From positions 269,114 to 333,113 of the forward strand of contig NZ_FOQO01000010.1 in the NCBI RefSeq assembly GCF_900113765.1: a DNA stretch of 64,000 bases. Reading direction: 5' to 3'. The translations under genes were made by a program, and so were the position numbers. A model generated the notes under the pieces. That model searched no databases, was not told where the DNA came from, and saw only the letters and a program-made list of their open reading frames with translations. Origin of the DNA: Parapedobacter indicus. Its GTDB lineage: Bacteria > Bacteroidota > Bacteroidia > Sphingobacteriales > Sphingobacteriaceae. Of the stretch, positions 26,764 to 35,091 are shown in pieces (the first letter of the stretch is position 1; every line of letters starts with the position of its first letter).

Positions 26764-27939
26764 TTATGGTTCGGGTGTTTCTTGCTTTCCGGCCATCCAC
26801 ACTTCCAGCAACGCCAAACGTTCCTTTGCGGCCTGTAGCTGATCCTTTAGGCGTTCGTTTTCTGCCTTCAGCTCGGCTGTCCGCTTTTCCAGTGCCTGGA
26901 TGGCCGCCATGTTCACGCCGTCGATATCCACAGTGTTGATGGTCGTATCGTTATCCGGGCCATCGAGCCGGAATGCGGCATGGAAATCCTGTGCCATCGG
27001 GCCAATGTGCTGTTGCGTGGCCGGCTGGCTTTTGTAATTCCATCGGGAGATAGGGATGACTGTCACTTTTTGTAGGATGAACTCGGCGTCGACCGGCTCA
27101 ACGTTTTCCTTTCGGTTGCGATCGCTCAAGCTGCTCCAAGAGCCGGCACCGGGGTCCAGTTGCACACCAGCGGTAAGCCCCATATTCGTATAGAGCTTAT
27201 ACCCCCCTATAAACCGCATCGTCACCTGGTTGTTTGCCGTTGCATACACATAGTCTTCGCCTGAAAAACTACCGTCTGCCAACACCATAGCGCCTTGCTT
27301 ATCATTTGTATGCGCACCCCTTCCAATAGCCACCGAAAAATTCCCAGAGGCGACACTTTGTGTGCCAATAGTCACTCCAAAACTTCCCCGTGCTTCAGAC
27401 TCAGAGCCGATCACGATCGAAGCCAGCCCCGCTGCCCTTGCTGACTTCCCCAGCGCCAGTGCATCATCACTGGTAGCCTGCGCACCTATCCCGATGGCGA
27501 CCGCACCCACCCCGGACGCCGTTCCATTGACCGCCAATGACCGGTCTGCACTGGCGGTGCTGTTCAGCCCCAACGCCACAGATTCGTCGCCAGTAGCTGT
27601 AACGCCAAGTCCCGCAGCGAAAGAGGATGCCCCTTGTGCCCGCGTATTCTTGCCTGCAGCGAATGAATAGTTGCCTATATTGGCCGCATTCCAGTAGGTG
27701 GCGCTGGCTGCATCAAGATAACCCACGCGGAAAGCCGCTTTCTCGGCGTACCACATCATCCGGCGCCCCGCTCCCGATACGGGAACGGTGGTCGATGCCG
27801 TAGCACCTCCCTCCGCACTAAATACCACACTGCTGTCCACCACATGCAGGCCCGCTTGGGGCGCATTCGTCCCGATACCGACCTGTGCCGCGGCTGATAA
27901 AGTAATTACGCAGAAAAACACCAGTAACATCCGTTTCAT
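26764..27939 (-). CDS. YadA-head-like trimeric fibre protein with S74 intramolecular chaperone domain
   Basis: 391 aa with a signal peptide (MKRMLLVFFCVITLSAAAQ) and the Bacteroidota fibre start VGIGTNAPQAGLHV. The middle has YadA/Hia head-type 14-residue repeats (SFAAGKNTRAQG, SVALGLNSTASAD, AVAIGIGAQATSD), which form left-handed beta-rolls in trimers. The C-terminus is an S74 endosialidase-type chaperone domain: SDRNRKENV with the Ser272/Lys277 dyad spaced as in phage tailspike autoproteases, HIGPMAQDFHAAF, DGVNMAAIQALE, then a coiled coil. In this family the chaperone drives trimer assembly and usually cleaves itself off. There is no T9SS domain or beta-barrel anchor. It is a close paralog of the next upstream gene and precedes the 2526-aa protein in one operon. 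Confidence 0.88.
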   Translation of the reverse strand: MKRMLLVFFCVITLSAAAQVGIGTNAPQAGLHVVDSSVVFSAEGGATASTTVPVSGAGRRMMWYAEKAAFRVGYLDAASATYWNAANIGNYSFAAGKNTRAQGASSFAAGLGVTATGDESVALGLNSTASADRSLAVNGTASGVGAVAIGIGAQATSDDALALGKSARAAGLASIVIGSESEARGSFGVTIGTQSVASGNFSVAIGRGAHTNDKQGAMVLADGSFSGEDYVYATANNQVTMRFIGGYKLYTNMGLTAGVQLDPGAGSWSSLSDRNRKENVEPVDAEFILQKVTVIPISRWNYKSQPATQQHIGPMAQDFHAAFRLDGPDNDTTINTVDIDGVNMAAIQALEKRTAELKAENERLKDQLQAAKERLALLEVWMAGKQETPEP

Positions 27940-27966
27940 CGTTGTCTGTTTTGTTGAATAAAGTGA

Positions 27967-29160
27967 TTATTTAGTGGGCTTTCCCGTAGATCCCGCCATC
28001 AATCCAGCCACCCATGCTTCCAATACCGCCAAGCGCTGGTCCATGGCCGCTAGTTCGCCCGCCAGGTTGTCTGTTCCCGATCGCAGCGCAGTTGTTCGCC
28101 TTTCGAGCGCCTGAATGGCTACCATGTTTACACCGTCGATATCTACAGTGTTGATGGTCGTATCGTTGGCAAGCCCATCAAGCTGGAACGCAGCGTGGAA
28201 ATCCTGCGCCATTGGCCCGATGTGTAGCTGCGTAGTAGGCTGGCTTTTGTAATTCCATCGAGCAATCGGGATGGTTGCTACTTTTTGCAGGATCGATTCG
28301 GCTTCCGTGGCACTGATTGTTTGGAAGTTTTCCTTCGCTCGGCGGTCGCTGATGACATTCCAACCACCCCCGGCTGCAGCGAGTTCCACACCCGAAGAAA
28401 GTTCGGAATTGGTAAACAGCCTAATCCCGTTTGCACCTCGTATTGCCAGTTGGTTTGCTGCCGTAGCGACGGTACTATCACTCGAAAACCCGGCAGAACC
28501 ATCGCTCAATACCATGGATCCAAGTCGCCCTGAATTTGCATTTTTACCAATAGCGATTGAATAAGGCGCCCAGGCGTTGTTTTGTAAGCCAATGGCCATG
28601 GAAAAATCACCGTATGTCTTTGAGGGACCAAATGTTACGGATTCACCCCCTCTCGCAATCGATGACGGCCCAAGCGCCATGGCATGGTCGCTTTCCGCCT
28701 GTGCACCTGACCCGATCACAACCGACCCCGTGTTACCGGCCGTACCGCTAAAAGCAACGGAATGGTTTCCAATGGCCGCAGCGTTATTTCCCATTGCCAC
28801 GGCCCCATCGCCGGAAGCGGTGGTTGCCAAGTTCATCGCGATGGAATATTCACCCGAGGCCCGGGTATTCTCGCCTGTACTGAATGAGTAGTTGCCGATA
28901 TTCGGTGTATCCCAATAGGTAACGCCATACGAGTTAACCAAGCCCGCCCGAAAGGCAGCTTGCTCGGGGTACCACATCAATCGCCTGTTCGCGTCAGTTA
29001 GCGGAGCCCGCTCCGACACCGTGACATCGCCCGCCGCACTGAATACAACGTTGCGATCAACCACGTGTAAACCTGCCTTTGGATCATTCGTCCCAAGACC
29101 GACCTGCGCTACCGATTGGTAAGCAATTGCGCAGAAAAGCACCAGTAAAATTCTTTTCAT
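27967..29160 (-). CDS. YadA-head-like trimeric fibre protein with S74 chaperone domain (paralog)
   Basis: 397 aa with the same plan as its downstream neighbour: signal peptide (MKRILLVLFCAIAYQSVAQ), VGLGTNDPKAGLHV, WYPEQAAFRAG, head repeats (SIAMNLATTASGDGAVAMGN, HAMALGPSSIARGG), then an S74 domain with SDRRAKENF (Ser271/Lys276), HIGPMAQDFHAAF and DGVNMVAIQALE, and a short C-terminal helix. The N- and C-terminal parts are most alike and the head repeats differ, as expected for a tandem duplication diverging in its binding part. The start lies 3 nt after the stop of a small membrane protein, so translation is probably coupled. Confidence 0.88.
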   Translation of the reverse strand: MKRILLVLFCAIAYQSVAQVGLGTNDPKAGLHVVDRNVVFSAAGDVTVSERAPLTDANRRLMWYPEQAAFRAGLVNSYGVTYWDTPNIGNYSFSTGENTRASGEYSIAMNLATTASGDGAVAMGNNAAAIGNHSVAFSGTAGNTGSVVIGSGAQAESDHAMALGPSSIARGGESVTFGPSKTYGDFSMAIGLQNNAWAPYSIAIGKNANSGRLGSMVLSDGSAGFSSDSTVATAANQLAIRGANGIRLFTNSELSSGVELAAAGGGWNVISDRRAKENFQTISATEAESILQKVATIPIARWNYKSQPTTQLHIGPMAQDFHAAFQLDGLANDTTINTVDIDGVNMVAIQALERRTTALRSGTDNLAGELAAMDQRLAVLEAWVAGLMAGSTGKPTK

Positions 29161-29163
29161 AGG

Positions 29164-29328
29164 CTATTCTATTTGGTCAATTGTATTTGTTGCTTTTTCC
29201 ACACCCTGCATATCCTGTTCGATACGCTCCAACTCTTGTTGATAGTACACGCACACGATTACAACCGATACCAGCAACAGCATTACGAGAATGAGCAATA
29301 GCACTGGGTACATAGATTTATTACGCAT
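29164..29328 (-). CDS. Small membrane protein heading the S74-fibre operon (54 aa)
   Basis: The ATG at 29328 is chosen because the only upstream alternative (TTG at 29346) lies inside the promoter -7 box. The protein has a short basic N-terminus (MRNKSM), one strongly hydrophobic helix (YPVLLLILVMLLLVSVVIVCVYY) and a charged, probably coiled-coil tail (QQELERIEQDMQGVEK). It is not recognised as a named family. Its 3-nt gap to the first fibre gene suggests a joint role, for example as a membrane tether or assembly helper; this is inference. Confidence 0.65.
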   Translation of the reverse strand: MRNKSMYPVLLLILVMLLLVSVVIVCVYYQQELERIEQDMQGVEKATNTIDQIE

Positions 29329-29343
29329 AGATAGAAACTGCCG

Positions 29344-29375
29344 CAAACATACTATCCGACGCCAAATGCGGGCAA
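29344..29375 (-). promoter_or_regulatory. Promoter of the S74-fibre/giant-protein operon
   Basis: On the minus strand TATGTTTG (29351-29344) fits the -7 consensus, with TTG (29375-29373) 21 bp upstream as the -33 element. The predicted transcript starts shortly before the ATG at 29328. Confidence 0.7.
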
Positions 29376-29733
29376 TCCGTGGCGTTACAACTGGCGTTAC
29401 AATTGATTAACCGGTGCTGACCGGGATCAGAAGTCCGTAAAATACGCGGTGTACACTATGAACGGTTACGGCTTACTTGGTTCAGTCAACCTTAGATAAA
29501 TTTATTGATTATTTTTAGGTATCAATGAGATCGCTCCGCTAGGTTCCTTTTTATATGCAATATAATCGCGTTGCATTATAAACAGGAGATTTATCGGTCT
29601 CTCCGCTGCCGTTGATAGAAACTTTTATAGAGGGAATGTACAGAAAATTCGCGGATATTCAATCGATGGCCCCGCTTATGGCCACCTAAGAGGTCACGGT
29701 AGAAAAGGCGGAGAGCGTGTGGATATTGGGTGA
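29376..29733. other. Intergenic region without recognised genes
   Basis: About 360 bp between two minus-strand operons. A direct repeat GGCGTTACAA occurs twice (about 29382-29403), and TGCAA...TTGCA forms a short inverted repeat near 29560. No RNA gene or plausible ORF was seen. Confidence 0.5.
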
Positions 29734-29757
29734 GGTGGTCGCTACCTAGCGACCACC
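29734..29757 (-). terminator. Hairpin downstream of the DUF5606 gene
   Basis: Perfect 10-bp arms (GGTGGTCGCT at 29734-29743, AGCGACCACC at 29748-29757) with a 4-nt loop, 10 nt beyond the stop codon. No T-run follows. Confidence 0.6.
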
Positions 29758-29767
29758 GAAATGCATG

Positions 29768-30193
29768 TTACTTGGTGTTTTCCGACGGCTCATCGGCATC
29801 CGTCGGTTCCGGCTCTTCATCAAAGAGTGGTAGTTTCTTGATAATGCCATACCAGCCGATGATTTTTTTAATGTCAGAGCTATATACACGTTCCTCGTCA
29901 TGACCCGGAGCTACTTCCCGGAAAAATTCCCGTAGGGTTTTTCCATCGGATTTGGGATCCGGTGCAGTTCCTTTATCTTTTACCCGTTTGAGTATATCAA
30001 CCAGTTTCAATTCCTCCTCGTAGCCATAGATCGTAATATCCTCCAAGGTAGCCATCTTGTTAGTGGCTAGGTTTACAACGGATTTCTTTTTCTGGTCGTC
30101 TAAGGTCTCCAGGATAAAACCACCTTTATTTTGACCGATCAATTTAAAAAGTCCCGGTTTGCCCGTGACGGATACAAGCGCTTTCAGGTTCAT
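29768..30193 (-). CDS. DUF5606 domain protein
   Basis: 141 aa. The N-terminus MNLKALVSVTGKPGLFKLIGQNKGGFILETLD and the following KKSVVNLATNKMATLEDITIY match the conserved Bacteroidota DUF5606 family, whose N-terminal part folds like a small beta-barrel. The tail is acidic (FDEEPEPTDADEPSE). The start overlaps the stop of the upstream cyclophilin gene by an ATGA, so the two are translationally coupled. The biochemical role is unknown. Confidence 0.88.
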   Translation of the reverse strand: MNLKALVSVTGKPGLFKLIGQNKGGFILETLDDQKKKSVVNLATNKMATLEDITIYGYEEELKLVDILKRVKDKGTAPDPKSDGKTLREFFREVAPGHDEERVYSSDIKKIIGWYGIIKKLPLFDEEPEPTDADEPSENTK

Positions 30194-30636
30194 GTCGTTT
30201 GCTCTTCAAGAATGTCAATACCCAATATCTTGTCGCCTTGGCGAATGTCATCGATTACATCGACGTTTTCAACTACTTTTCCGAAACAGGTATGATTTCT
30301 GTCGAGATGAGCCGTATTTGTGCGGCTATGGCAGATAAAAAACTGAGACCCGCCGGTATCGCGCCCCCGGTGTGCCATCGATAGTACCCCCCGATCGTGA
30401 TATTGGTTATCACCATCCAACTCGCATTTGATCGAGTATCCCGGACCACCTGCTCCAGTGCCTGTCGGGTCGCCCCCCTGGATCACAAAATCCGGTATCA
30501 CACGGTGGAAGGTTACACCATCGTAATAACCAGACTTAGCTAGCTTCAAAAAGTTAGCTACCGTGTCTGGTGCATCTTTATCATAAAATTGCACCGTTAA
30601 GTCACCTTTTTCGGTCTTGATAATTGCTTTGCTCAT
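30190..30636 (-). CDS. Cyclophilin-type peptidyl-prolyl cis-trans isomerase
   Basis: 148 aa from the ATG at 30636; an upstream extension to 30657 runs into the promoter. Cytoplasmic single-domain cyclophilin with no signal peptide. Conserved features: YDKDAPDTVANFLKLA, the catalytic FHRVIPDFVIQGGDP (Arg in FHR), GTGAGGPGYSIKCE, LSMAHRGRDTGGSQFFI, HLDRNHTCFGKV. It catalyses isomerisation of Xaa-Pro bonds. First gene of a two-gene operon with DUF5606, divergent from radC. Confidence 0.95.
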   Translation of the reverse strand: MSKAIIKTEKGDLTVQFYDKDAPDTVANFLKLAKSGYYDGVTFHRVIPDFVIQGGDPTGTGAGGPGYSIKCELDGDNQYHDRGVLSMAHRGRDTGGSQFFICHSRTNTAHLDRNHTCFGKVVENVDVIDDIRQGDKILGIDILEEQTT

Positions 30637-30654
30637 TTTTTTAAAATTGGACTG

Positions 30655-30662
30655 CAAAGATA
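30655..30662 (-). promoter_or_regulatory. -7 box of the cyclophilin operon
   Basis: TATCTTTG on the minus strand, 18 nt upstream of the ATG; exact TAnnTTTG match. Confidence 0.6.
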
Positions 30663-30789
30663 GTATTTAGTTGGGAAGTCCGGAAGCCCGGACGATCGAT
30701 AAATCGGGTGTTGATTTATTAAACAATCAATGAATGGCTGAATTACCTAATTTCCTCAATTTTTAGTATCGCAGAATTGGAGAAATCCG

Positions 30790-30797
30790 TATCTTTG
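30790..30797 (+). promoter_or_regulatory. -7 box of radC
   Basis: TATCTTTG, exact TAnnTTTG match, 23 nt before the ATG at 30821. No clear -33 TTG at the expected spacing. Confidence 0.55.
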
Positions 30798-30820
30798 CTG
30801 GTAATACAACAACCTTAACG

Positions 30821-31522
30821 ATGCCAATGAACCAATTATCACGAGTAGCAATCAAGGCTTGGGCCGAAGCCGATCGTCCGCGCGAAAAACTATTGGAACA
30901 GGGGCGGAGGGCACTTACCGATGCTGAACTGTTGGCCATCCTGATCGGGAGTGGCTCACGGGAAGAATCGGCTGTGGAGCTTTGCCGTCGTATCCTTCAT
31001 GATAAAGGGAATGACCTCAACAAATTGTCGCGTCTATCGGTATCCGAGTTATGTCGATATAAAGGGATCGGGGAAGCTAAAGCGATCAGTATTGTGGCTG
31101 CACTGGAGTTGGGCCGAAGGAGGAAAGAACGGAAGAAAGAGGCGCGCGAGATACTAAACAACAGTAGACGGGTATACGAATATATGGAACAAGTTTACAA
31201 CGATTTGCCCTACGAAGAGTTTTGGGTGCTGTTTTTGGCCGGTGGCTGCAAGCTGATTGCCAAAGTATTGATAGGCAAAGGCGGTAACGATTTTACACCG
31301 GTGGATATTAAACAGGTGTTACGTCTCGCATTGGAATACCACGCTTCGAGTATTGTTCTGACACATAACCATCCCTCGGGTACCCTGAAGCCGAGCTCTA
31401 TGGATATTCAACTAACCAATAAATTGAATGATGCGGCAAAGCTGTTTGATTTTTCCATCAACGACCATATCATTTTCACGAATAGTGGATATTATAGTTT
31501 TAGAGATAGCGGATTGTTATGA
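30821..31522 (+). CDS. radC: RadC-family JAB domain protein
   Basis: 233 aa. An N-terminal helix-hairpin-helix part (RPREKLLEQGRRALTDAELLAILIGSG, LCRYKGIGEAKAISIVAALELGRR) is followed by the JAB1/MPN-like domain with the metal motif LTHNHPSGTLKPSSMD and a C-terminal DHIIFTNSGYYSFRDSGLL. Full length for the family. The name is historical: a direct role in DNA repair is not established, and the domain resembles metal-dependent isopeptidases. The ATG at 30821 follows a -7 box; a second ATG at 30827 is also possible. Confidence 0.95.
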   Translation: MPMNQLSRVAIKAWAEADRPREKLLEQGRRALTDAELLAILIGSGSREESAVELCRRILHDKGNDLNKLSRLSVSELCRYKGIGEAKAISIVAALELGRRRKERKKEAREILNNSRRVYEYMEQVYNDLPYEEFWVLFLAGGCKLIAKVLIGKGGNDFTPVDIKQVLRLALEYHASSIVLTHNHPSGTLKPSSMDIQLTNKLNDAAKLFDFSINDHIIFTNSGYYSFRDSGLL

Positions 31523-31544
31523 AGCCGCGACTTCGCAAAAATGT

Positions 31545-31552
31545 TATCTTTG
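31545..31552 (+). promoter_or_regulatory. -7 box of pheT
   Basis: TATCTTTG, exact TAnnTTTG match. It predicts a ~100-nt leader before the pheT ATG at 31657. A 16-codon ORF at about 31571-31621 in the leader has no Phe codons, so classical attenuation is not supported. Confidence 0.5.
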
Positions 31553-31656
31553 CACAAATTCCGAAATCAGGATGGACCTGCCATGTCAGCGCCTGCAGAT
31601 TAAAAAGGCGATGAAAGTGTAGGTTTTATGAGGCGATAGAGAACAAACAATTTCGA

Positions 31657-34053
31657 ATGAATATATCATACAATTGGCTTAAAGATTTTATACAAACAGG
31701 TAAAACACCCGAAGAGCTTTCGGAGATTCTTACCGATATCGGGCTGGAGGTGGAATCGTTAAAAGTGGTACAGAGCTTGCCCGGCGGCCTGGAAGGGCTG
31801 GTCATTGGAGAAGTGAAAACCTGCGTTCAGCACCCAAATGCAGATCGGTTGCGTGTTACGACTGTCGATATCGGAGAGGAAATACCGCTTTCGATCGTTT
31901 GCGGGGCTCCTAATGTGGCAGCGGGTCAGCGTGTTGTCGTAGCTACCGTAGGTACCACGGTTTATCCCACAACCGGAGAGCCTTTTAAAATCAATAAATC
32001 CAAAATCCGAGGAGAAGTATCGGAGGGGATGATTTGTGCAGAAGATGAGATAGGTTTAGGTACTTCGCACGAAGGGATTATGATTTTGGCGGCAGACGCA
32101 CTGGTGGGAACCACTGCCAAGGATTACTTTGAGGTTCACGATGATTTCGTTTTCGAAATAGGACTCACTCCCAACCGTGCAGACGCGGCTTCACACCTGG
32201 GAGTTGCCCGGGATGTGGCCGCTTATTTGCGCAGTGGTTATGACTTGCCGGATATGCTGGCATTTACACCGGGTAACCCTAACGCATTACCCGTTTCGGT
32301 GGAAGATGCCGATGCGTGTCCTAGATACAGTTCGTTGACTATCAGTGGTGTTCAGGTTGGTGAATCTCCCAGATGGCTAACAGATCGTTTGAAAGCTATC
32401 GGCGTGCGTCCTATTAACAATGTTGTGGATGTGACCAACTATGTGTTGCACGAACTGGGGCAACCGTTGCATGCTTTTGATGCCGGTAAGCTATCGGGCG
32501 GTAAGGTGGTAGTGCGCCGGGCGCAGCCAGGCGAGCCATTTGTTACCCTAGACGGTATAGAACGCACGCTGCATGAAGAGGATTTGATGATTTGTGATGC
32601 AGAAAAGCCTCTATGCATTGCGGGGGTATTTGGCGGTATACATTCGGGTGTAACCGATAAAACCACCGAGGTGTTTCTGGAAAGTGCTTATTTTTATCCG
32701 GTTTCGGTACGGAAAACGGCAAAACGGCACGGACTTAAAACAGATGCCTCTTTCCGCTTTGAACGGGGCACGGATCCAGATATGACTGTGTTTGCCCTGA
32801 AAAGGGCTGCTCAGCTCATCGCGGAAGTAACCGGAGGTTATGTATCCACTGTTATCTCCGACTTATACCCGGCACCCATCCGCCCATTTACGTTTAATGT
32901 GCGATACGCAGCCGTGCAACGATTGATTGGAAAAGCCATTCCAGAAACGGAAATAAGGGGGATTATCGAGGCACTGGGCATTATCATATTGAGCGAAGCC
33001 GACGGAGTGCTGAATGTGCAGGTGCCGCCTTATAAGGTGGACGTAACCCGTGAGGTGGACATCATTGAAGAGGTGCTCCGTATGTATGGGTATAACCGTA
33101 TTGAGATAAAGCGGCAGATCAAGGCTTCCTTGAACACTTCACCTAAGCCAGACAAGGAGGTAGTACAAAATCAGGTGGCCGATTTGCTGATCGGCAATGG
33201 TTTTCGGGAGATACTTTCCAATTCGCTGACGAAAATCGACTATTTAGACGATGCTGATTCGGCCGTACGGATACTCAATCCATTAAGTGCCGACCTGGAG
33301 GTAATGCGACAGAACCTGTTGTTTTCCGCTTTGGATGCCATTGCGTACAACCAGAAGCGCAAACAGGTTGATTTGAAATTATTTGAATTTGGCTATACCT
33401 ACTGGCTGGACAACGAAGCGTTTGTTGAAACCCAACATTTGGCTTTGGCGATTACGGGCAAACAGCGATCCCAGCAGTGGAACCAGGCACCCAAACCGGT
33501 GTCGTTTTATCACATTAAGGCGATCGTGGATGCGCTTTTGCAGCGGTTAAATATAACGGGGTTGTCCGTGGCGGACAACCCCGAAGGTCATTACCAATAT
33601 GGATTGGCGTACGAACGGGGAGGCAAAGTATTGGTTTCCTTCGGTGCAGTAAGTCCGTTGCTCTTGCAGAAGGCTGATGTGGATGGAGACGTGTTTTATG
33701 CTGATTTTGACTGGGGGTTGATCGGTAAAGCCATTCGTAAGAACAAAATTACGTTCCGAGAAGTACCGAAGTTTCCAGCAGTGCGGAGAGATCTTTCGTT
33801 GCTAATTGATGCCGGTGTAACCTTCGGCAAGCTAAAGGAAATTGCTGAAAAAAGTGAACGTAAACTTCTAAAGAGTATCCATGTTTTTGATGTATATAAA
33901 GGAGATAAGCTACCCGCAGGAAAAAAATCGTATGCGCTTCAGTTTGTAATACAGGATGAAGAAAAAACACTCAACGATAAACAGATTGATGCAATAGTTA
34001 AAAAATTAATTTATAATTTTGAGAAAGAAATAGGTGCGGAAGTGCGGAAATGA
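31657..34053 (+). CDS. pheT: Phenylalanyl-tRNA synthetase beta subunit
   Basis: 798 aa, the normal length. The beta chain pairs with PheS to charge tRNA(Phe). Domains in order: N-terminal B1 start (MNISYNWLKDFI), an EMAP/OB tRNA-binding domain (HPNADRLRVTTVDIG, VCGAPNVAAGQ), B3/B4 editing domain (FDAGKLSGGKVVVRRA, TLDGIERTL), B5 domain, the catalytic-like core (RKTAKRHGLKTDASFRFERGTDP; LRMYGYNRI) and the C-terminal ferredoxin-like anticodon-binding domain (FPAVRRDLSLLID to EKEIGAEVRK). Alone here; pheS is not in the window. Confidence 0.98.
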   Translation: MNISYNWLKDFIQTGKTPEELSEILTDIGLEVESLKVVQSLPGGLEGLVIGEVKTCVQHPNADRLRVTTVDIGEEIPLSIVCGAPNVAAGQRVVVATVGTTVYPTTGEPFKINKSKIRGEVSEGMICAEDEIGLGTSHEGIMILAADALVGTTAKDYFEVHDDFVFEIGLTPNRADAASHLGVARDVAAYLRSGYDLPDMLAFTPGNPNALPVSVEDADACPRYSSLTISGVQVGESPRWLTDRLKAIGVRPINNVVDVTNYVLHELGQPLHAFDAGKLSGGKVVVRRAQPGEPFVTLDGIERTLHEEDLMICDAEKPLCIAGVFGGIHSGVTDKTTEVFLESAYFYPVSVRKTAKRHGLKTDASFRFERGTDPDMTVFALKRAAQLIAEVTGGYVSTVISDLYPAPIRPFTFNVRYAAVQRLIGKAIPETEIRGIIEALGIIILSEADGVLNVQVPPYKVDVTREVDIIEEVLRMYGYNRIEIKRQIKASLNTSPKPDKEVVQNQVADLLIGNGFREILSNSLTKIDYLDDADSAVRILNPLSADLEVMRQNLLFSALDAIAYNQKRKQVDLKLFEFGYTYWLDNEAFVETQHLALAITGKQRSQQWNQAPKPVSFYHIKAIVDALLQRLNITGLSVADNPEGHYQYGLAYERGGKVLVSFGAVSPLLLQKADVDGDVFYADFDWGLIGKAIRKNKITFREVPKFPAVRRDLSLLIDAGVTFGKLKEIAEKSERKLLKSIHVFDVYKGDKLPAGKKSYALQFVIQDEEKTLNDKQIDAIVKKLIYNFEKEIGAEVRK

Positions 34054-34054
34054 G

Positions 34055-34116
34055 TTGAAAGTTGAAAGTGGAAAATTGAAAGTAGGCAGTAGAAGGGGCA
34101 GTAACTTTCAATTTTC
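34055..34116. repeat. TTGAAAG direct repeats with a 13-bp inverted repeat after pheT
   Basis: TTGAAAG occurs three times right after the pheT stop, and GAAAATTGAAAGT (34071-34083) is the perfect reverse complement of ACTTTCAATTTTC (34104-34116), with a 20-nt loop. It may serve as a transcription terminator or RNA end. Such TTGAAAG-type elements look like dispersed extragenic repeats. Confidence 0.6.
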
Positions 34117-34139
34117 AATAAAAAAAGAATTACAAAAGA

Positions 34140-34448
34140 ATGTCATCAATAGCGGCGCAACTGGCAAATGTGGTAAGCAACACGCGAAAGTTGTTGGATT
34201 TGTGTGTGTCCCTTCAGGAAGAAAACGATATGCTGAAGCTTGAGGTACAATCGTTGCAAGTTGCGTTTGACACAAGTAATGATAAAAATAAGCAAATTGA
34301 GGAGAAATTGAAAGCAGTCGCTGTGGCTCGTTCGTTGGAGGAAGGGAAAGTGGATAAAGCGGTAATAAATGAAAAAATACTTGACACAAAGCAAAAAATT
34401 AACGATTTTGTGCGGGAAATAGATAAGTGCATTGAATTGCTCAGGTAA
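34140..34448 (+). CDS. Coiled-coil protein of unknown function next to zapA
   Basis: 102 aa and almost wholly helical: heptad-like runs LCVSLQEENDMLKLEVQSLQ and NKQIEEKLKAVAVA, ending DKCIELLR. No signal peptide or membrane helix. It starts at the ATG at 34140 and ends 37 nt before zapA, so the two are probably co-transcribed. Position and coiled coil suggest a partner of ZapA or of the division apparatus; this is inference, and the family is not recognised. Confidence 0.8.
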   Translation: MSSIAAQLANVVSNTRKLLDLCVSLQEENDMLKLEVQSLQVAFDTSNDKNKQIEEKLKAVAVARSLEEGKVDKAVINEKILDTKQKINDFVREIDKCIELLR

Positions 34449-34485
34449 AGGGCAGGAGAGTGACGGATAGTGAATTAGCTCAAAC

Positions 34486-34776
34486 ATGGGAGAAATTTCC
34501 ATAAAAATAAACATTGCGGACCGGATTTATCCCTTGCGGGTAGATATGGAGGAAGAGGAGGTAATCCGGCGCGCATCAAAATTGATAAACGACAGGATTA
34601 AAGAGTTTCAGGAAAATTATGCAGTAAGGGATAAACAGGATTTATTATCGATGTGTGTGCTTCACTACGCTACGGGAATGCTAAAAGCAGAACGTAGATC
34701 GAGCGTGGACGAAGTTGGTGTCGTGAAGGCTGTAAATGAACTGGATAGCATGTTAACTGAGTTCTTTAGTAAATAA
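34486..34776 (+). CDS. zapA: Cell division protein ZapA
   Basis: 96 aa. The beta-strand start ISIKINIADRIYPLRVD, the helix EEEEVIRRASKLINDRIKEFQENY and the long C-terminal helix match ZapA, which binds FtsZ and promotes filament bundling at mid-cell. It is followed by a 6S-like RNA and rny, and preceded by a small coiled-coil protein, an arrangement I regard as typical of Bacteroidota. Confidence 0.92.
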   Translation: MGEISIKINIADRIYPLRVDMEEEEVIRRASKLINDRIKEFQENYAVRDKQDLLSMCVLHYATGMLKAERRSSVDEVGVVKAVNELDSMLTEFFSK

Positions 34777-34811
34777 CGTTCTTATTAATCAGAGCTTTAA
34801 ACAACGAATTT

Positions 34812-34983
34812 ACCGCAGTTAAATTCGGGTTTCACTATTTTAAACTTAACGCTTCAATATCACAAAGCGTAAATAAGATGTAGGCCATTTTGCAAATGCC
34901 ATCTGGTCATGATCAATACGCTAAGCATGTGTAAGGAAGTTTATAATACATGAGACCTGGTTATTTAATTGCGGTTTTTTTTT
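34812..34983 (+). ncRNA. ssrS: 6S-like RNA between zapA and rny
   Basis: A ~172-nt segment folds into one long interrupted rod. The outer stem ACCGCAGTTAAAT (34812-34824) pairs with ATTTAATTGCGGT (34963-34975), 13 bp with one wobble. Next GGGTTTCA pairs with TGAGACCT, then TATTTTAAACTT with AAGTTTATAATA (one mismatch). A central open region carries a small hairpin (ACGCTT/AAGCGT), and an apical hairpin (CATTT/AAATG) closes the rod. It ends in nine T residues (34975-34983). Size, rod-with-bubble shape, T-run and position beside zapA (as in many bacteria) fit 6S RNA, which binds housekeeping RNA polymerase. Identity is inferred from fold and context. Confidence 0.68.
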
Positions 34984-35091
34984 GCCTCGTTTGTAGGTGT
35001 GTGAAACGGCAGACAAAAAATAAGGAAGGCAAAGCGGATAATTTGCAAAATAGTAGAAAACAAATGATTAAATATAAATAAATAAGCAAAC

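Noticed and set aside
26764..29160. Prophage suggested by tail-fibre/S74 domains
   Set aside because: No phage structural, integrase or lysis genes nearby; signal peptides and operon context point to surface proteins.
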